From: Didymodactylos carnosus
Lineage: Eukaryota > Rotifera > Eurotatoria > Philodinida > Philodinidae
Direction of reading: 5' to 3'
DNA length: 64,000 nt
Assembly (NCBI GenBank): GCA_905250885.1
Contig: CAJNOQ010000168.1
Coordinates: 1 to 64,000 of the forward strand
In this document: positions 52,662 to 64,000 of the stretch, one piece after another
Layout: each line of letters starts with the position of its first letter
Numbering within the stretch: position 1 is the first letter of the stretch
Position numbers and translations under genes: made by a program
The notes under the pieces: generated by a model
What the model saw: only the letters and a program-made list of their open reading frames with translations
The model's database searches: none
What the model was told of the DNA's origin: nothing

Positions 52662-53704
52662 CTATGACGATGATTCGGGACTTGATGGAGGCGAATAACT
52701 TCCACCACTCAATCCATACTGTTGACTGGACATTCTAAATAATCGTGTAGCATCTCAATTCAATAAAAACAAATGGAATACCGAGGAAGAATAAAGGAAC
52801 GCATAACTAGCTAAATCCATCAACTTATCTCAAACAGAATACTAAGAAGGATTTCAGATGAATCAGATTAAAAGATCGATTCAACTGGCAAGCTAGTAGT
52901 TTTAGAAATACTCATAACATTGTTTTGAAGTGATATAAACTGTTTTACTCGTATTACTTACCGATTTTTAGCTGCTGCAGCTCTATCTCTTTGTCGTCTA
53001 TTTTTAAACCAATTACCAACTTGAGTGGGGGTTAGTCCTGTGGCTTGTGCCAATTCACGTTTTTTAGCTGGATTCGGATATGGATCTTGTAAATACCATT
53101 CACGCAATAGTGATCGTGTTCTTTCTTTAAAACAATGTGTTTTTTGTTCACCATCCCAAATTGTTCGTGGCAAGGGATATTTTTTTCTTACACGATATTT
53201 ATCAACTGGTCCTAATGGACGACCACGAAGTTTTTCGGCTTCTTGATAATGTGCTTCCATCCACATTGCTTGTAATTTCGCATGTGAATCTCTTGTATAT
53301 TTATGATTTTCTAACAGATGATATAATTCACGATAATTTCCTAGATGAAATGCTACGAGAGCTCGAGCACGTAGAATGCTCTCATGTTGTGTTAATAAAT
53401 TTGAGCCGGGCATGGCTGTAATTGACCATAAAAACCGGCCCAGACGATCAATATCACCACTTTCTTCTAATGCTTCACATACTTTAGCCACTTGTTCTGA
53501 TGAAAAATTTAATGCTGGTAATGGTGGCATTGGAAATAGTCCGACACCATAGGGAAATAAATGACTAAGAGGGTTCGATGCGGCCGCAGCAACAGCCGCT
53601 GCTGCTTGTAGCTGAGCTACAGCAGACGGCGGTGAGGTGGACGATGGCGACACGGCCGTTGTTGTGGTTGGTATAATTGCCCTAGGCGCTGGAAGTGGAG
53701 TGAA
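52662..53704 (-). CDS. SIX3/6 (Optix-type) homeobox transcription factor, 5' end unresolved
   Basis: Main exon 52962-53704; last exon 52662-52734, joined in phase (AAT CG|A). After an alanine tract ([10 protein letters not shown]) and [16 protein letters not shown] comes the SIX domain ([20 protein letters not shown].. to [20 protein letters not shown]). The homeodomain follows ([20 protein letters not shown].. [20 protein letters not shown]). [26 protein letters not shown] and [10 protein letters not shown] match SIX3/SIX6 and distinguish it from SIX1/2 and SIX4/5. The terminal exon adds only [16 protein letters not shown], much shorter than the vertebrate C-terminus. SIX3/6 factors pattern the anterior head and eye fields, often as repressors with Groucho. 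No ATG precedes the alanine-rich region in frame, so at least one upstream exon exists that I could not find. The AG at 53705-53706 is one possible acceptor. Confidence 0.95.
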
Positions 53705-55992
53705 CTTGGTAAAGGACGTTTTGAGTTTTTATAAAGCACAACTTTAGTTCAAATTGAAACAGATAATAACAACCAGTCTTTATAGAAAAATCGAAGTTCC
53801 AATTGGAATCAACACTCAAATGTTCAAGAATCTAAATTAATTAAACTTGAACTATAAATTAAATCTCAAAAAAAGTTGCAAAACTATGCTATCCTAATCC
53901 TTCTAATCATTTTTTCATTAGGTTTAAGGAAACAATTGATATTATAGGTATATGACTTCTTAGCACCATAACAAATTTAAATGATGTAAGAAGTTCGACT
54001 ACTAAAAATATGTTGTTTCTAATAAATTTACTATACTAACCTGGCAATATAATCGTTTGAATTTATTGAAGTTTAATTGTTTGGGTCTAATGTTCTAATA
54101 TCTCATTGTACACTAATTGATAATCACTCAACTGTATATGACCAATGACAGCTATATTTGAATAAAAGAATACTCAAATGAAGACGATTCGAACTAATGT
54201 AGCTGGTTTAGTTTTTTTAACAAATATGTATGTGCTTGTATGTGATATGGGTTTATTTTTTGTATGCTTATTTTATCGAGTGTCGGTATCACTTGTCGTT
54301 CGTTCGTTTCTTTTCTCTCTATAAAAGATACATATATTTGAGCGAGCTCGACTACTGTTTTCTTTTTTGTCATAATTTACTTTTTAACGCACTGTACCGT
54401 AAGTGTCTGCACATAGGCGAAGAAGAAGAAAAAAAAAAACGATTCCGGTAAATTTTTCTTTTTTACTTCAGACTTTCATCGCATCATCAACAGCACCATT
54501 TAATATGTATCATTTGCAAAAGAAAGAGGGGGGGTCCTGGGTATATGATTGCATTTGCGTATATGTGTGTTCCAATGTCAATTCTTTCTTTTTTTTTTCT
54601 TTTCATAGTATCATTTTCTTCCTCAATGTTTTCTCGGATCAGTTTTCTTCTCTTTTTTTTTCTTCTCCTCGTCTCGTTTACTGTTGCTATTGGTGCTTAC
54701 TGGTAGATCAAGAAAAGAAGAAAAGAAAAGGTTAATTAAGGTAGAATCGCACATACACAAATACATTTATATTTGTAACTATATTTATTTCTCTTTTCTC
54801 GACGAATGAAGAGGTTTGAATAGATAATTAGAACGATCATATTCCATTTCTCTATCAATATCCACCCTATATTTAAATATGATTGGCTCATAATACACAC
54901 TCACTCTATTATGGAGCATCAACCAATGAAAGAAAGATTATGAATGAAAAGAAAAGGAGAAAAAAAAAGAAATAGAGGAGAGATTCAACACATTATATTT
55001 GTATATACACGATAGAGAAGAGAATGAAAGTATAATTTGATAAAAATACAGACACGGAGCCATTTTCTTTCTTTTTATATTTAGAAAAGGAGTAAATGTC
55101 ATATATATCGTTTACTATACAGGTTTGTTGGCGGATGGAGAAAAAAAATTGGATCGTCTACCACGAAATGATAGTATACATTAATTCTATAAAACTTGAA
55201 AATTTAAGTTGTCTTTTTCGTATTTCATAAACACAATTAAAATTGTGAAAAGTTAATATATTTTTTTCTTTTCAATTATGTTTCAAATCATCTTTAATTT
55301 GCAGAACTTTATCTTAAAAATCCGTTTTTTGTTTAAATATTTAGAACAATCTTCACTCATTTAATTTTTACTTCTAAAAAAGATCTGTTATTATCATTGG
55401 ACCCAACACACACTATGTGTACTGCACAAGATTCTAAGTATATATACCAATTCGAATTGTCCCATCCATGTATACTCTTGAATAACAGTGAAACTATGAT
55501 AAAATCCAGTATAGATAGATTATTTTAAACTCTATTTAACCCTGATCCGATCGCCTATAATATGCTCAAATTCTACCGGTTTCATTTGAATATTGCCTGA
55601 ACACAATGGTTAGATTTTACCACTTCACTTTATATTCCACTGAATGACAATAGGGCGCACTATCAATATGAACTGATTGCATCCATTTATTATTTATCTG
55701 GCAGAGCAGCAAGACATAACTTCAAAGTACTCTGGGGCCCACACGGACCCCAGGTGCACGGATTAGGGTTAATTAACATCAAACTAACAATAAAACGACG
55801 AAAGAAATTAAATGAAACTAAATTAAGATTTTTCAAGGTATACCAACGAAAGAAAATGATATTTTTCAACTTTTGCACTATAGAATAGGTTTTTAGAAAT
55901 GAATCCATGATATAACATAGAATATTCTCGTATGACGAGAAAATATGATTGAATAATTCAATATCTGAACGTATGTATCAGTTGTAAACTTG

Positions 55993-56573
55993 ACAACATA
56001 TAAATCCAGATGTCCAACTATAGAAAAATGTAGTCTATTTCATATGATCATCTGTATAATGAGAGAAAGATAGAAGACTTTTTTTTTTTATGATTATCAT
56101 CCCCACACATCTTTCTAGTGCTACTTGTCCTCACTCTCTAAATTAGTTCTATTAAATCAATTGCACAATTGCTTCTCATTAGAGTTTCTCATTCTGTTTG
56201 AATTCACACCTATGTCCAGTGTCAATCTCAGCAGTGTATATATATCTACATATATCAAAAATCCATCATTAATATGGTCTACCTAATTGCTTTAAAGCAA
56301 CAACCGTTAATAGGTAGTCAAAGACCATGAGTATTGATAAAGTGGACGTATTTCTGATGTCGAAAAAGATAACCGTTTCGATTAAAAATATAATAAAGTA
56401 GACACGTATTGCACATTTACCATTAAATGTTCCTTTTGTTTTATCACTAATGTTCGTTTAAACAAGAGAAGTAGAAAAAAAAAAAGTCTTCTATCTTTCT
56501 CTCATTATACAGATGATCATATGAAATAGACTACATTTTTCTATAGTTGGACATCTGGATTTATATGTTGTCA
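55993..56573. repeat. Exact inverted duplication ending at an N
   Basis: About 88 bp (from TGACAACATATAAATCCAGA at 55993) recur exactly in reverse complement at about 56486-56573, directly abutting the N at 56574. A homopolymer-rich, apparently corrupted stretch follows to about 56730. Exact identity plus the adjacent N suggests a misassembly or amplification chimera rather than a natural element. Confidence 0.75.
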
Positions 56574-56730
56574 NAATAAAATTTTATTTTTTTTTTAAAC
56601 AAAATTTTTTTTAAAAAAACCCAAAAAAAAAAAAAAAAAAAAAAACGACATTTTTTTTTTTTATTTTCTTTTTTAATTTAAAAAAGAGTTGCGCGGTTTT
56701 TTTTTTTTTTTTTTTTATTTTTATTTTTTA
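56574..56730. other. Low-complexity, low-quality sequence after an N
   Basis: This consists of runs of A and T with isolated CCC and GCGCGG. It looks like erroneous consensus bridging a gap. Confidence 0.65.
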
Positions 56731-59700
56731 GGAATCAAAGTGACTACTACTTTACTAATTGCAATGTCTATATACCTTTCTTTTCTTTTGTGACGATAAA
56801 AACATCTGACATATTTGAGAAATAAAAGGAAATAAGGTAACTGTTGATTGTAAAACATCATTTCTTTTCATGAATATTTTATGCGATAGAAGAGAAGAAA
56901 ATAGACTTTAAAGTTGTCAATAATAGAAAAAGTAATATTCTAATTAATAAAATAAATATGTTAGTATTATCAAGAGCTATAAATTAAAATACATTCTAAA
57001 ATATGTCAGATGTGTTTGATCTAAATAATAAATTGAGAATGTAAACTTTTCATTAAATATACAGGACAGATTTTTATTTGTTATTGAAAAATGATTTTTA
57101 TTCATTTTTAAAAATAACTACCAGTGACATAATATATAAATTATCAAGAAAAAAAAAAAATTTTTTTTTTTGTTTTCTTTCATGTGTATACTCATTTATT
57201 CTTGATTAGTATTGAATAAAAACAAACATCATCTACTTGTTTTATCATTCATACGGGCACATAGATTTCACAAAAATCTAAAATACTATTAACAGTAAGT
57301 ATATATCCATATTTGTCAATTTTATACACTTTATTTTCTATGACGAAGAAAAGTAACTAATAAATAAGTTAAAACAAATGACCGTTAACAGGATCCTTAG
57401 AAATCAATGAATCGTTTTACATTGATCTTTTATAGACACTACTATAACAAATACATTACATTTTGTTGTAGGGCATCAAACACAACAGTATCGAATAAGT
57501 GAAATTCACATTGTTTGATTTTTGAACACATACACACAAAAAAAAAAAACGAAAATTCCATTTTTTCATGAAGTCAAACAAATGTGAAATCAATTTTTTT
57601 TTTTTCTTCTTCTTCATCTTCTTTTTAAAATCGTTTACATAAAAGTCAAAAAAGTGTCAATTTAATTTTTTTTTTCATAAAACTTTAGACTAGATATTAT
57701 TATTATTATTATATAGAAATTTTATCAAAAAAAAAATAACAAAATAAATGTTTTTGAAAAGAAAATTGGCAAAAAATTTTTAAACTAAAAGACAATTATT
57801 ATTAAAGATTATGAATTTAATTAGATATTAGAGAAAAATTTCTCAATTTACAGATCAAAGTTTTGATTAAATATAAACGTGAAATATATCTCTACATTTT
57901 CAAAATAAAATATTATTTCTACTACTGTGTAAATCTAATGAAAATATAATCATAATTATATTCTTCTTAGATTGTTATCTCTACAATCTAAAGAGTGAGT
58001 GCAATTGGTCATACCCTATAATTTGCTAATGACAATGTGTGTATATATATATATGTTGTTGGGTTAACAAAAAACTTCAATATTGTTATGCTGATTCGTG
58101 TTACAAATTGCTTTACCACAATTTGAATGTCACTGTAAAGAAAAATAAGAAAAGCTTTTATAGTTACACGCGTTTCAACTCATTCATCTTTATTCTTACT
58201 TCTATTTTAAATGAGAGATCGTTAATATAGATCCTTAATCGTTTAAAAATCGGAATATGTATGTATTATGCGCGTGATCAGGTATAGACATTTTAACGAT
58301 TAATAAAAGTATAAAAAATAAAATTTATCTTAACATTTAAAGTCATATTGACCTTGGAATTAACTTAGACATAAAATATAATTTAAATAACTTACTAAAA
58401 TTAATAAGGATATTATTCATTTTGACATAAATATTTAGAAAATATTATGTTTTAAAATGATTTAATTGTAAAAGAATATGAATCTTTTTTAAGAAAATTT
58501 TAGATAATACTAGATTGTACGTTTATGAAAAATATTTTAAAATTTTTTATAATTCCATGAGAATAATTATATCTATGATAATACGATGTTTATATAATTT
58601 TTGTTTTAGTTAAAATTTCTAGAAAAATGTAATGAAAGATGTATAGATATCATACATTAATTGTAGAATATTCTCATTTTTCCCTAAAGATAAATGTAAA
58701 AAATTCTTTTAAGTATAGGGCTTTAATGACACGCATACAAATATATATTTTTATAACATGAAGAGAGATAAGGTATTATTTGATTGACAACAATTCATGA
58801 CAACTATTTTTGTTCATAAGCCGACTTGAAATTGAAGAAATTCTAGATGCCACTTATCTCTCAATTTGCTATACATCTAAATAGGCGTCGATTGTTGCAG
58901 ATTAAATTTAATAAGATTCTCTATATCTACATATGTTTCTAGATTACTCTAGAATGACAGTTTAGTTTCTATAACTGTGTTTAATAATTAAATATAAAAG
59001 CAATATACTCAGTTATTTTCTTCTTTCATAACAAAAACCTTCATTGTTAGTTAGTTACTACAAATTTTTTTATAACAGTTTCACTAACAACAGCAACAAT
59101 CATAAAGTAAACAGCGTATATTCAACATTAATGTATAAATTTTAAAATAAAATGAATGTCACTTACTGTTGCACACACAGTAAGTGTTTATCTACTCAAT
59201 GAACATACCAAGAGGTTTTTTTGCACATTCAAACTGTTGAATAAACAATATATTAAGTGAATATCTATCTGAGATTGACAGAAAGAAAAGGTAAAAATGA
59301 CAGTACAGACAGAAGTGATCTCTTTGAATTGATGGAAAAAAATAAAAAGAGATTAACTTTCTAATATGCTTTTACCTTTTTAAAAAGTGAAGAACTTATT
59401 TGAAATATTATTTTATTATTGGTTATATAAACAGTTTGCAAGAAGAAAAAAACGTGATTGATAATAATCGCTTTTAATAATGAAAAAAAATGTTTATTTT
59501 ATTATTTGATGTTTAAAATCCTTACTTTCAGATTTCAGAAAAAGTGAATTGTATTTCGTATCCCTCTTTCATAAGATATGTCTTTCTAGCAGCTCTTTTT
59601 GATTTATTCTATTGGTCTAATTCTCAAACTAGAATTGTACAAATAGACAAACAATTGTGTTGAGACTGGCAAATATTTGTTAAACTTCATTAATATTTAA

Positions 59701-60405
59701 AATCTTTCTATAAAATTTAAGTTATTCAACTCTATGACGCTAATTTGTCGTCATTCTGTTACCTTTTTTCTATCGCACAATGAATAGAGTTTATATAATT
59801 TAAAATTATGTCTTAGAATCATTAGTTTAGTTATGGATGTTAAATTAACGATTAATAATTACTGTGCTTCTTTTCTATGAATACAATTACCGTGTGACTC
59901 TGATAGTCATCATTAGGATATCAGATTATGACATTATGTCGATCTATACAAACCCATTTGTCTTCGAACGAGTATTCGTCATCCTAAGTGTTCTCTACGT
60001 ATTTCACGTAAATTTTTCATTTATTTAGTTTCTGATGATATCTCAGTTTTCTCATGAGCTCATACAATTGAATCTCGTTGCTTTAAAGTAATATTGTCAA
60101 TGAGTGAACACATAGGTTATGGACCACTCTATATTTCATGACCATGCTTGGTCTTCGGTAAAATCCAACGAAAACAGTGTACAATAAGTGTCGAGATCCA
60201 ATTACGGAGTTCATGAGAAAATTACAACATCATCAAAAACATAATAAGTGGGAACTACGGATGTGTGTGAATGTATAGAGGATAGTTGGAGCTATGAACA
60301 CTCGTTCAAGAACAAATAGGTTTGTATCGAACGACATAATGTGGCAAACTGATGTTAGAAAGAAAGATCTACTAGATATGCCTTGTACTTTCTAAAAATA
60401 TCTGT

Positions 60406-60657
60406 AGCTTACAAAGCGGATACCGCTTTTAACATTTGTTCCTAATAGAAACCGATATCCATATTGTATATTCCTGTTTAACCGTTTCACAGGTATGCTT
60501 AAACATTTCTCTGCTCGTACAAAACCTTAATCCATTTCGACACGGAAAAGACAACGTTCCAGCGTATTCTTCGAAACGGCTAAATAGGACTATACAATAT
60601 GGATATCGGTTTCTATTAGAAACAAATATTAAAAGTGGTATCTGTTTTGCGAGCTAC
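60406..60657. mobile_element. Foldback element, about 250 bp
   Basis: The left arm GTAGCTTACAAAGCGGATAC.. and the inverted right arm GTAGCTCGCAAAACAGATAC.. share a long block, TAGAAACCGATATCCATATT. The arms are about 90 bp with some divergence. No transposase is present. Confidence 0.7.
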
Positions 60658-62998
60658 ACATTCTTTTAGAGAGTAGTTTTTGAAAAATTGATGTAGTCCA
60701 TGTTCTCTACCAAAAGGTGAAAATCAACAGATATCTATCCCTTCAGTTATGGATGCGAGAATCAACAAAACTAGAGATCAATTATACTCATTCTAAAAAA
60801 ATCGTATCTTATTCATTCTATCCATCCTATTCTTTGATTCGCTTTATTCTTTTTTATAATTCATTTATTTTAACATATTTTCAAGAATTTAAATTCATAT
60901 TATTTACAAAGGTGACGGAGAAGTCATGTATATTTATTAGAGGTGGAAGTCTAGAAAAACGCTTTTCGTTTAATGACGAGATAATCCCGAAAAAACATAT
61001 TCACCATAATCTGCTATTAAGATGTATGAGTAATCAACGAATATATGCTATGTCATTGAAAGAGCTTCGAAAATAATTGAAAAGAGAATATGTGTTTGAT
61101 TTAAAATAATATCAAAATAAAAGAAAAGAGAAAGCTCAAATCATAGTTTTTAATGTTGACCTACAGCACATTGGCTAGTAATAGTAGAAAATCTATACTG
61201 TGGATATTTTCTAAATTAAAAGCGTAGACTAAAAACAACACATAAAAATACAACCATTTCAACAACAAAAAATTGGTTTTCGATTCTGAATTTCTCCAAA
61301 AACTCTATCCTATGAATTCTAATTGTTAGGTAATGAAATGTATTGTTCAACAAGCGAAAATATTCCAAGTCACTTCACAAAGAACAGACCAAGAATCTGA
61401 TAAAGTAATGTTCGACATCGTAAACGTTTTCCTTAAAAAAAATTGAACTGGATTGTTTGAATTAAGGTTGTGATCGTTAGAAAGCATAAAACTATACATT
61501 ATCCTCATTAACCTTAGCATTTTTTAGTCGTCGGAGGAACATTTCCTTTATACTGGGCATCTATAAATCTGTTCTAAGTTTAGTTATTAATATTCAAACA
61601 GTTTGTAACTTACTTTTGGTTTTTGTATTAATTATAAACACGATCGGAACAGATTCGTCGGTGCGTCGAGTGAGACAGCAACAGTTGGTAACGTGCACAA
61701 TTCGATAATAAATATTAGATATGTATATTTGCTGAACAAAAGATTTGCTTTTTCTTTATAACAAACGGGGAATAAATGTTTTCTACATAATTTAATTGAA
61801 CTTCAACTCATTGCTAACTGTTTCATGGAACTGATGAATCAACTACTTCTTCATCATTAACATCAACAATTTTGGATTTTTATGTGGTTGTGCTTGTATT
61901 AAGAATAGGATATTTCTTTGATTTACGACTAATTTCTAATCACATACCTTGATGATTACCTTAAACAACATCCATTTCAACTGCTACTGTATCGTGTCTG
62001 AAAAATCTAATAGACAATCTTTGATTTGAGTAGCTGCATAATCTTCTAATAGTTAGGAACAGGTGTAACTCTTATATGGTGAAAACAACTCTTATATGGT
62101 GAAAACGCTGTATTAAACGCTGTATGAATTACTCGATTTTATGACTTCTAGGAAAACGCTTGTAACTTTTTGATGCAAGATCATACTGAGTTGTGCGAGG
62201 TCCTATTTTGATCAGAAAAGTTTGCTCTACAAAGCTGGATGTTCAAAAAACTTTTAATTGCATCACTATCCAGGAAAAAACTATTATTTGAAGCCCAGGT
62301 TTTTCAAGGCTCTTAGAAAACTTGCCCAAAATCCCCGATAAACTACTTTTGTAACCAAAAGCAATACAGATTCTGAAAGTAGACACTTCAGGCTATCTTT
62401 TCATGTGCGTATCTCAAAACCAATTTTTTGACCGAAAATCACCATTTCTGAGGGGGACACCGTCAAATAAACACACACACACACACCTCTAGTAAACGAA
62501 AAGGTGAAATTAATAACATCATACATGGAAAATCCACTAAGTCTTTATGTAGCTTGAAAAGAATAGTATCTCCAACATGAGCCTGCTCGTAGAAAACATC
62601 TAGGCCACATTATCCACAAAAGGGTACCATAAAACGAACAGTGTGCACTGAATCGTTTTAAAAAATTTCGCGATATCACTTTTTTCCGTTAAAGATGTTT
62701 TTCCTATTTATTAAACACTATGCTCTGAAAGAGACAAACAACTTCATTAGTGGTCTAGACTAGATAATGAGACAAAAAAGAAATTTATACAGCAAATTGA
62801 ACTAATGATCAAACAAAAACAAAGCAAACATTAAAAGAAATAGTAAGACATAAAAATATTTACAAAATATTTCTAACAATTTGATGAAGAAAAGAATTGT
62901 GTACACAGAAAATTCTCAGCTCACCATACACGTATTTCTGATTTTTGTTTATTTTCTATAAAAACGAGAGAAACAAAATATTATCTTTATTTTAACTA

Positions 62999-63949
62999 TC
63001 ACATCTCTGTCATATCTAATTCTGATATAAACATATTATCACTCTCTTCTACATTATTAGGTAATTGTGGTTGCTCTGTAATCCTCAGCGGTGACAGACC
63101 GTTAGTTTGCCGATAAGAGTGAACATATCTAAAGTAAAGCAGTTTTACAGCGCCAGTAATAATAAATTTTATTTATTTTATTAGTTTCTGATAAATAGGA
63201 ATTGTTTTCTTCAATTTGTTGATTGAGATAATCAGCCCTTTTAAGTTGATTTTGTTTAAATGCCACTCTGAATATGGAAAAAAATCGTGTGAACAATAGA
63301 AGAAATCACAAAACTAACTTATACATACCTCAAAGCTGTCGTATACATGTGACTCAGTTCAATATTATTCAAATTTTTTGTTAATCCAATCGAATTTATT
63401 AGTACACTGAGATTATTTTGACCTGGAATAATAAAAAGTCAAATACTGGCTGGCAAAGAGGATGTAAAATAGATCATATATAAAAGGAAAAAACTAACTA
63501 ATAAATTTTCTCATATGATTTTCAACTCGTTCATTTTTTGCTCTCAGCCATGGTAATTGGAATATTTTTTCTCCATGTTTTAATTTCTCACATTTAATTA
63601 ATACTAAACCTAGATCATGTAAAACATTTTGTGCACCATGTTGCAATGTGACTAAATCAACTATTTCTTGAAGTGATACCATATCATTTTTGTCAATAAA
63701 AAACTAGAGAAAAGATTAAAATATATCATACAGTAAAATGTTTTGATAAGTAAAACATGGAAGTAGTTGTGATACATATTCACACAAACAAACTCTTTGA
63801 CTTACTTCAAATAAATATATATAAGGTAAATTACTATTATGTTGTACTGACTCTGAATAAAATTGGACTAAATCGTGTGTGAATGGTATTTCCAACATTG
63901 TATCACAGGATAAATTCCAAAATAATGTTAACGTTTCACTAACTTGATG
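62999..63949 (-). CDS. 3' part of an unidentified gene
   Basis: Exons read HQVSETLTLFWNLSCDTMLE.. to PYIYLFE, then FFIDKNDMVSLQEIVDLV.. to RVENHMRKFI, then NNLSVLINSIGLTKNLNN..TTALR, then VAFKQNQLKRADYLNQQ. Junctions keep phase and introns are short. The gene enters from the right edge; the first exon seen begins at an AG acceptor at 63949. The end is uncertain. Reading on without a splice stops at 63129-63131. A further open segment (TNGLSPLRITEQPQLPNN..) ends at 62999, but I found no GT donor linking it. The protein appears soluble and mostly helical, with no motif I recognise. I assign no function. Confidence 0.7.
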
Positions 63950-64000
63950 CTAAATAAAATGTTGCCCAATGGATTTCAATGCATCCATTAATAACGATGT

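Larger units (their letters stand above)
53705..62998. other. Long AT-rich non-coding region upstream of SIX3/6
   Basis: Over 9 kb with no recognisable exon. It should include the SIX3/6 promoter and missing first exon. I see one foldback element (60406-60657), an inverted duplication next to an N (55993-56573), low-complexity A/T runs and a short (AC)n at 62470-62486. The open frame at 60717-61076 is AT-rich and unconvincing. Confidence 0.55.

Noticed and set aside
54403-54735. Plus-strand frame near the expected SIX3/6 first exon
   Set aside because: Wrong strand for the gene, phenylalanine/lysine homopolymer composition, no domain.
60717-61076. 119-codon open frame on the plus strand
   Set aside because: It lacks an ATG at the reported start, composition is that of AT-rich non-coding DNA, and nothing is recognisable.

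Overview
This window looks like nuclear DNA from a small, AT-rich animal genome with compact genes. Most introns are about 45-90 nt with GT..AG ends, and the recognisable proteins are metazoan: the SNW1 splicing factor, NME7, Rab4, the decapping exonuclease DXO and a SIX3/6 homeobox protein. The first exon of a pyruvate-decarboxylase-type enzyme, a family unusual in animals, together with the short introns and abundant tiny inverted-repeat elements, makes me favour a bdelloid rotifer. That assignment is inference, not proof.

Left third (1-18.3 kb). All recognised genes lie on the minus strand. At the left edge is the first exon of a pyruvate/indolepyruvate decarboxylase-like gene, which runs off the window. 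A nest of TA-flanked inverted-repeat elements (0.9-1.5 kb) follows, then a complete 14-exon SNW1 gene (2.6-5.1 kb). A gene-free, repeat-bearing stretch leads to NME7 (9.8-12.1 kb), one intron of which carries one inverted-repeat element inside another. After another repeat-rich gap comes Rab4 (15.2-18.3 kb), for which I can see two alternative last exons in the same phase.

Middle (18.3-38 kb). A 1 kb long-TIR element precedes a plus-strand coiled-coil gene (20.4-24.2 kb). Its proposed first intron holds a tRNA-Ile(AAT) gene and an antisense single-exon EF-hand gene. A minus-strand five-exon gene of unknown function (447 codons) converges on it. Next is a plus-strand two-exon membrane protein with an EGF-like module (27.1-30.1 kb), then a decayed RBR-type E3 ligase fragment, then DXO on the minus strand (32.8-38.0 kb) with several foldback elements in its introns.

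Right part (38-64 kb). It is dominated by AT-rich DNA without recognisable genes. The only gene between about 41.6 and 62.9 kb is a minus-strand SIX3/6 (Optix-type) homeobox gene at 52.7-53.7 kb, so it sits in roughly 20 kb of non-coding flank. That contrasts with about one gene per 3-4 kb to the left and suggests a regulatory landscape. Two assembly blemishes lie here: a G/C-homopolymer gap near 44.4 kb, and an N beside an inverted duplication at 56.0-56.6 kb. The right edge contains the 3' part of an unidentified minus-strand gene.

There is no operon-like arrangement. The genes are unrelated housekeeping, ciliary, trafficking, RNA-decay and developmental functions. Exon models for the coiled-coil, 447-codon, membrane-protein and DXO genes were checked by reading phase and by total length being divisible by three.
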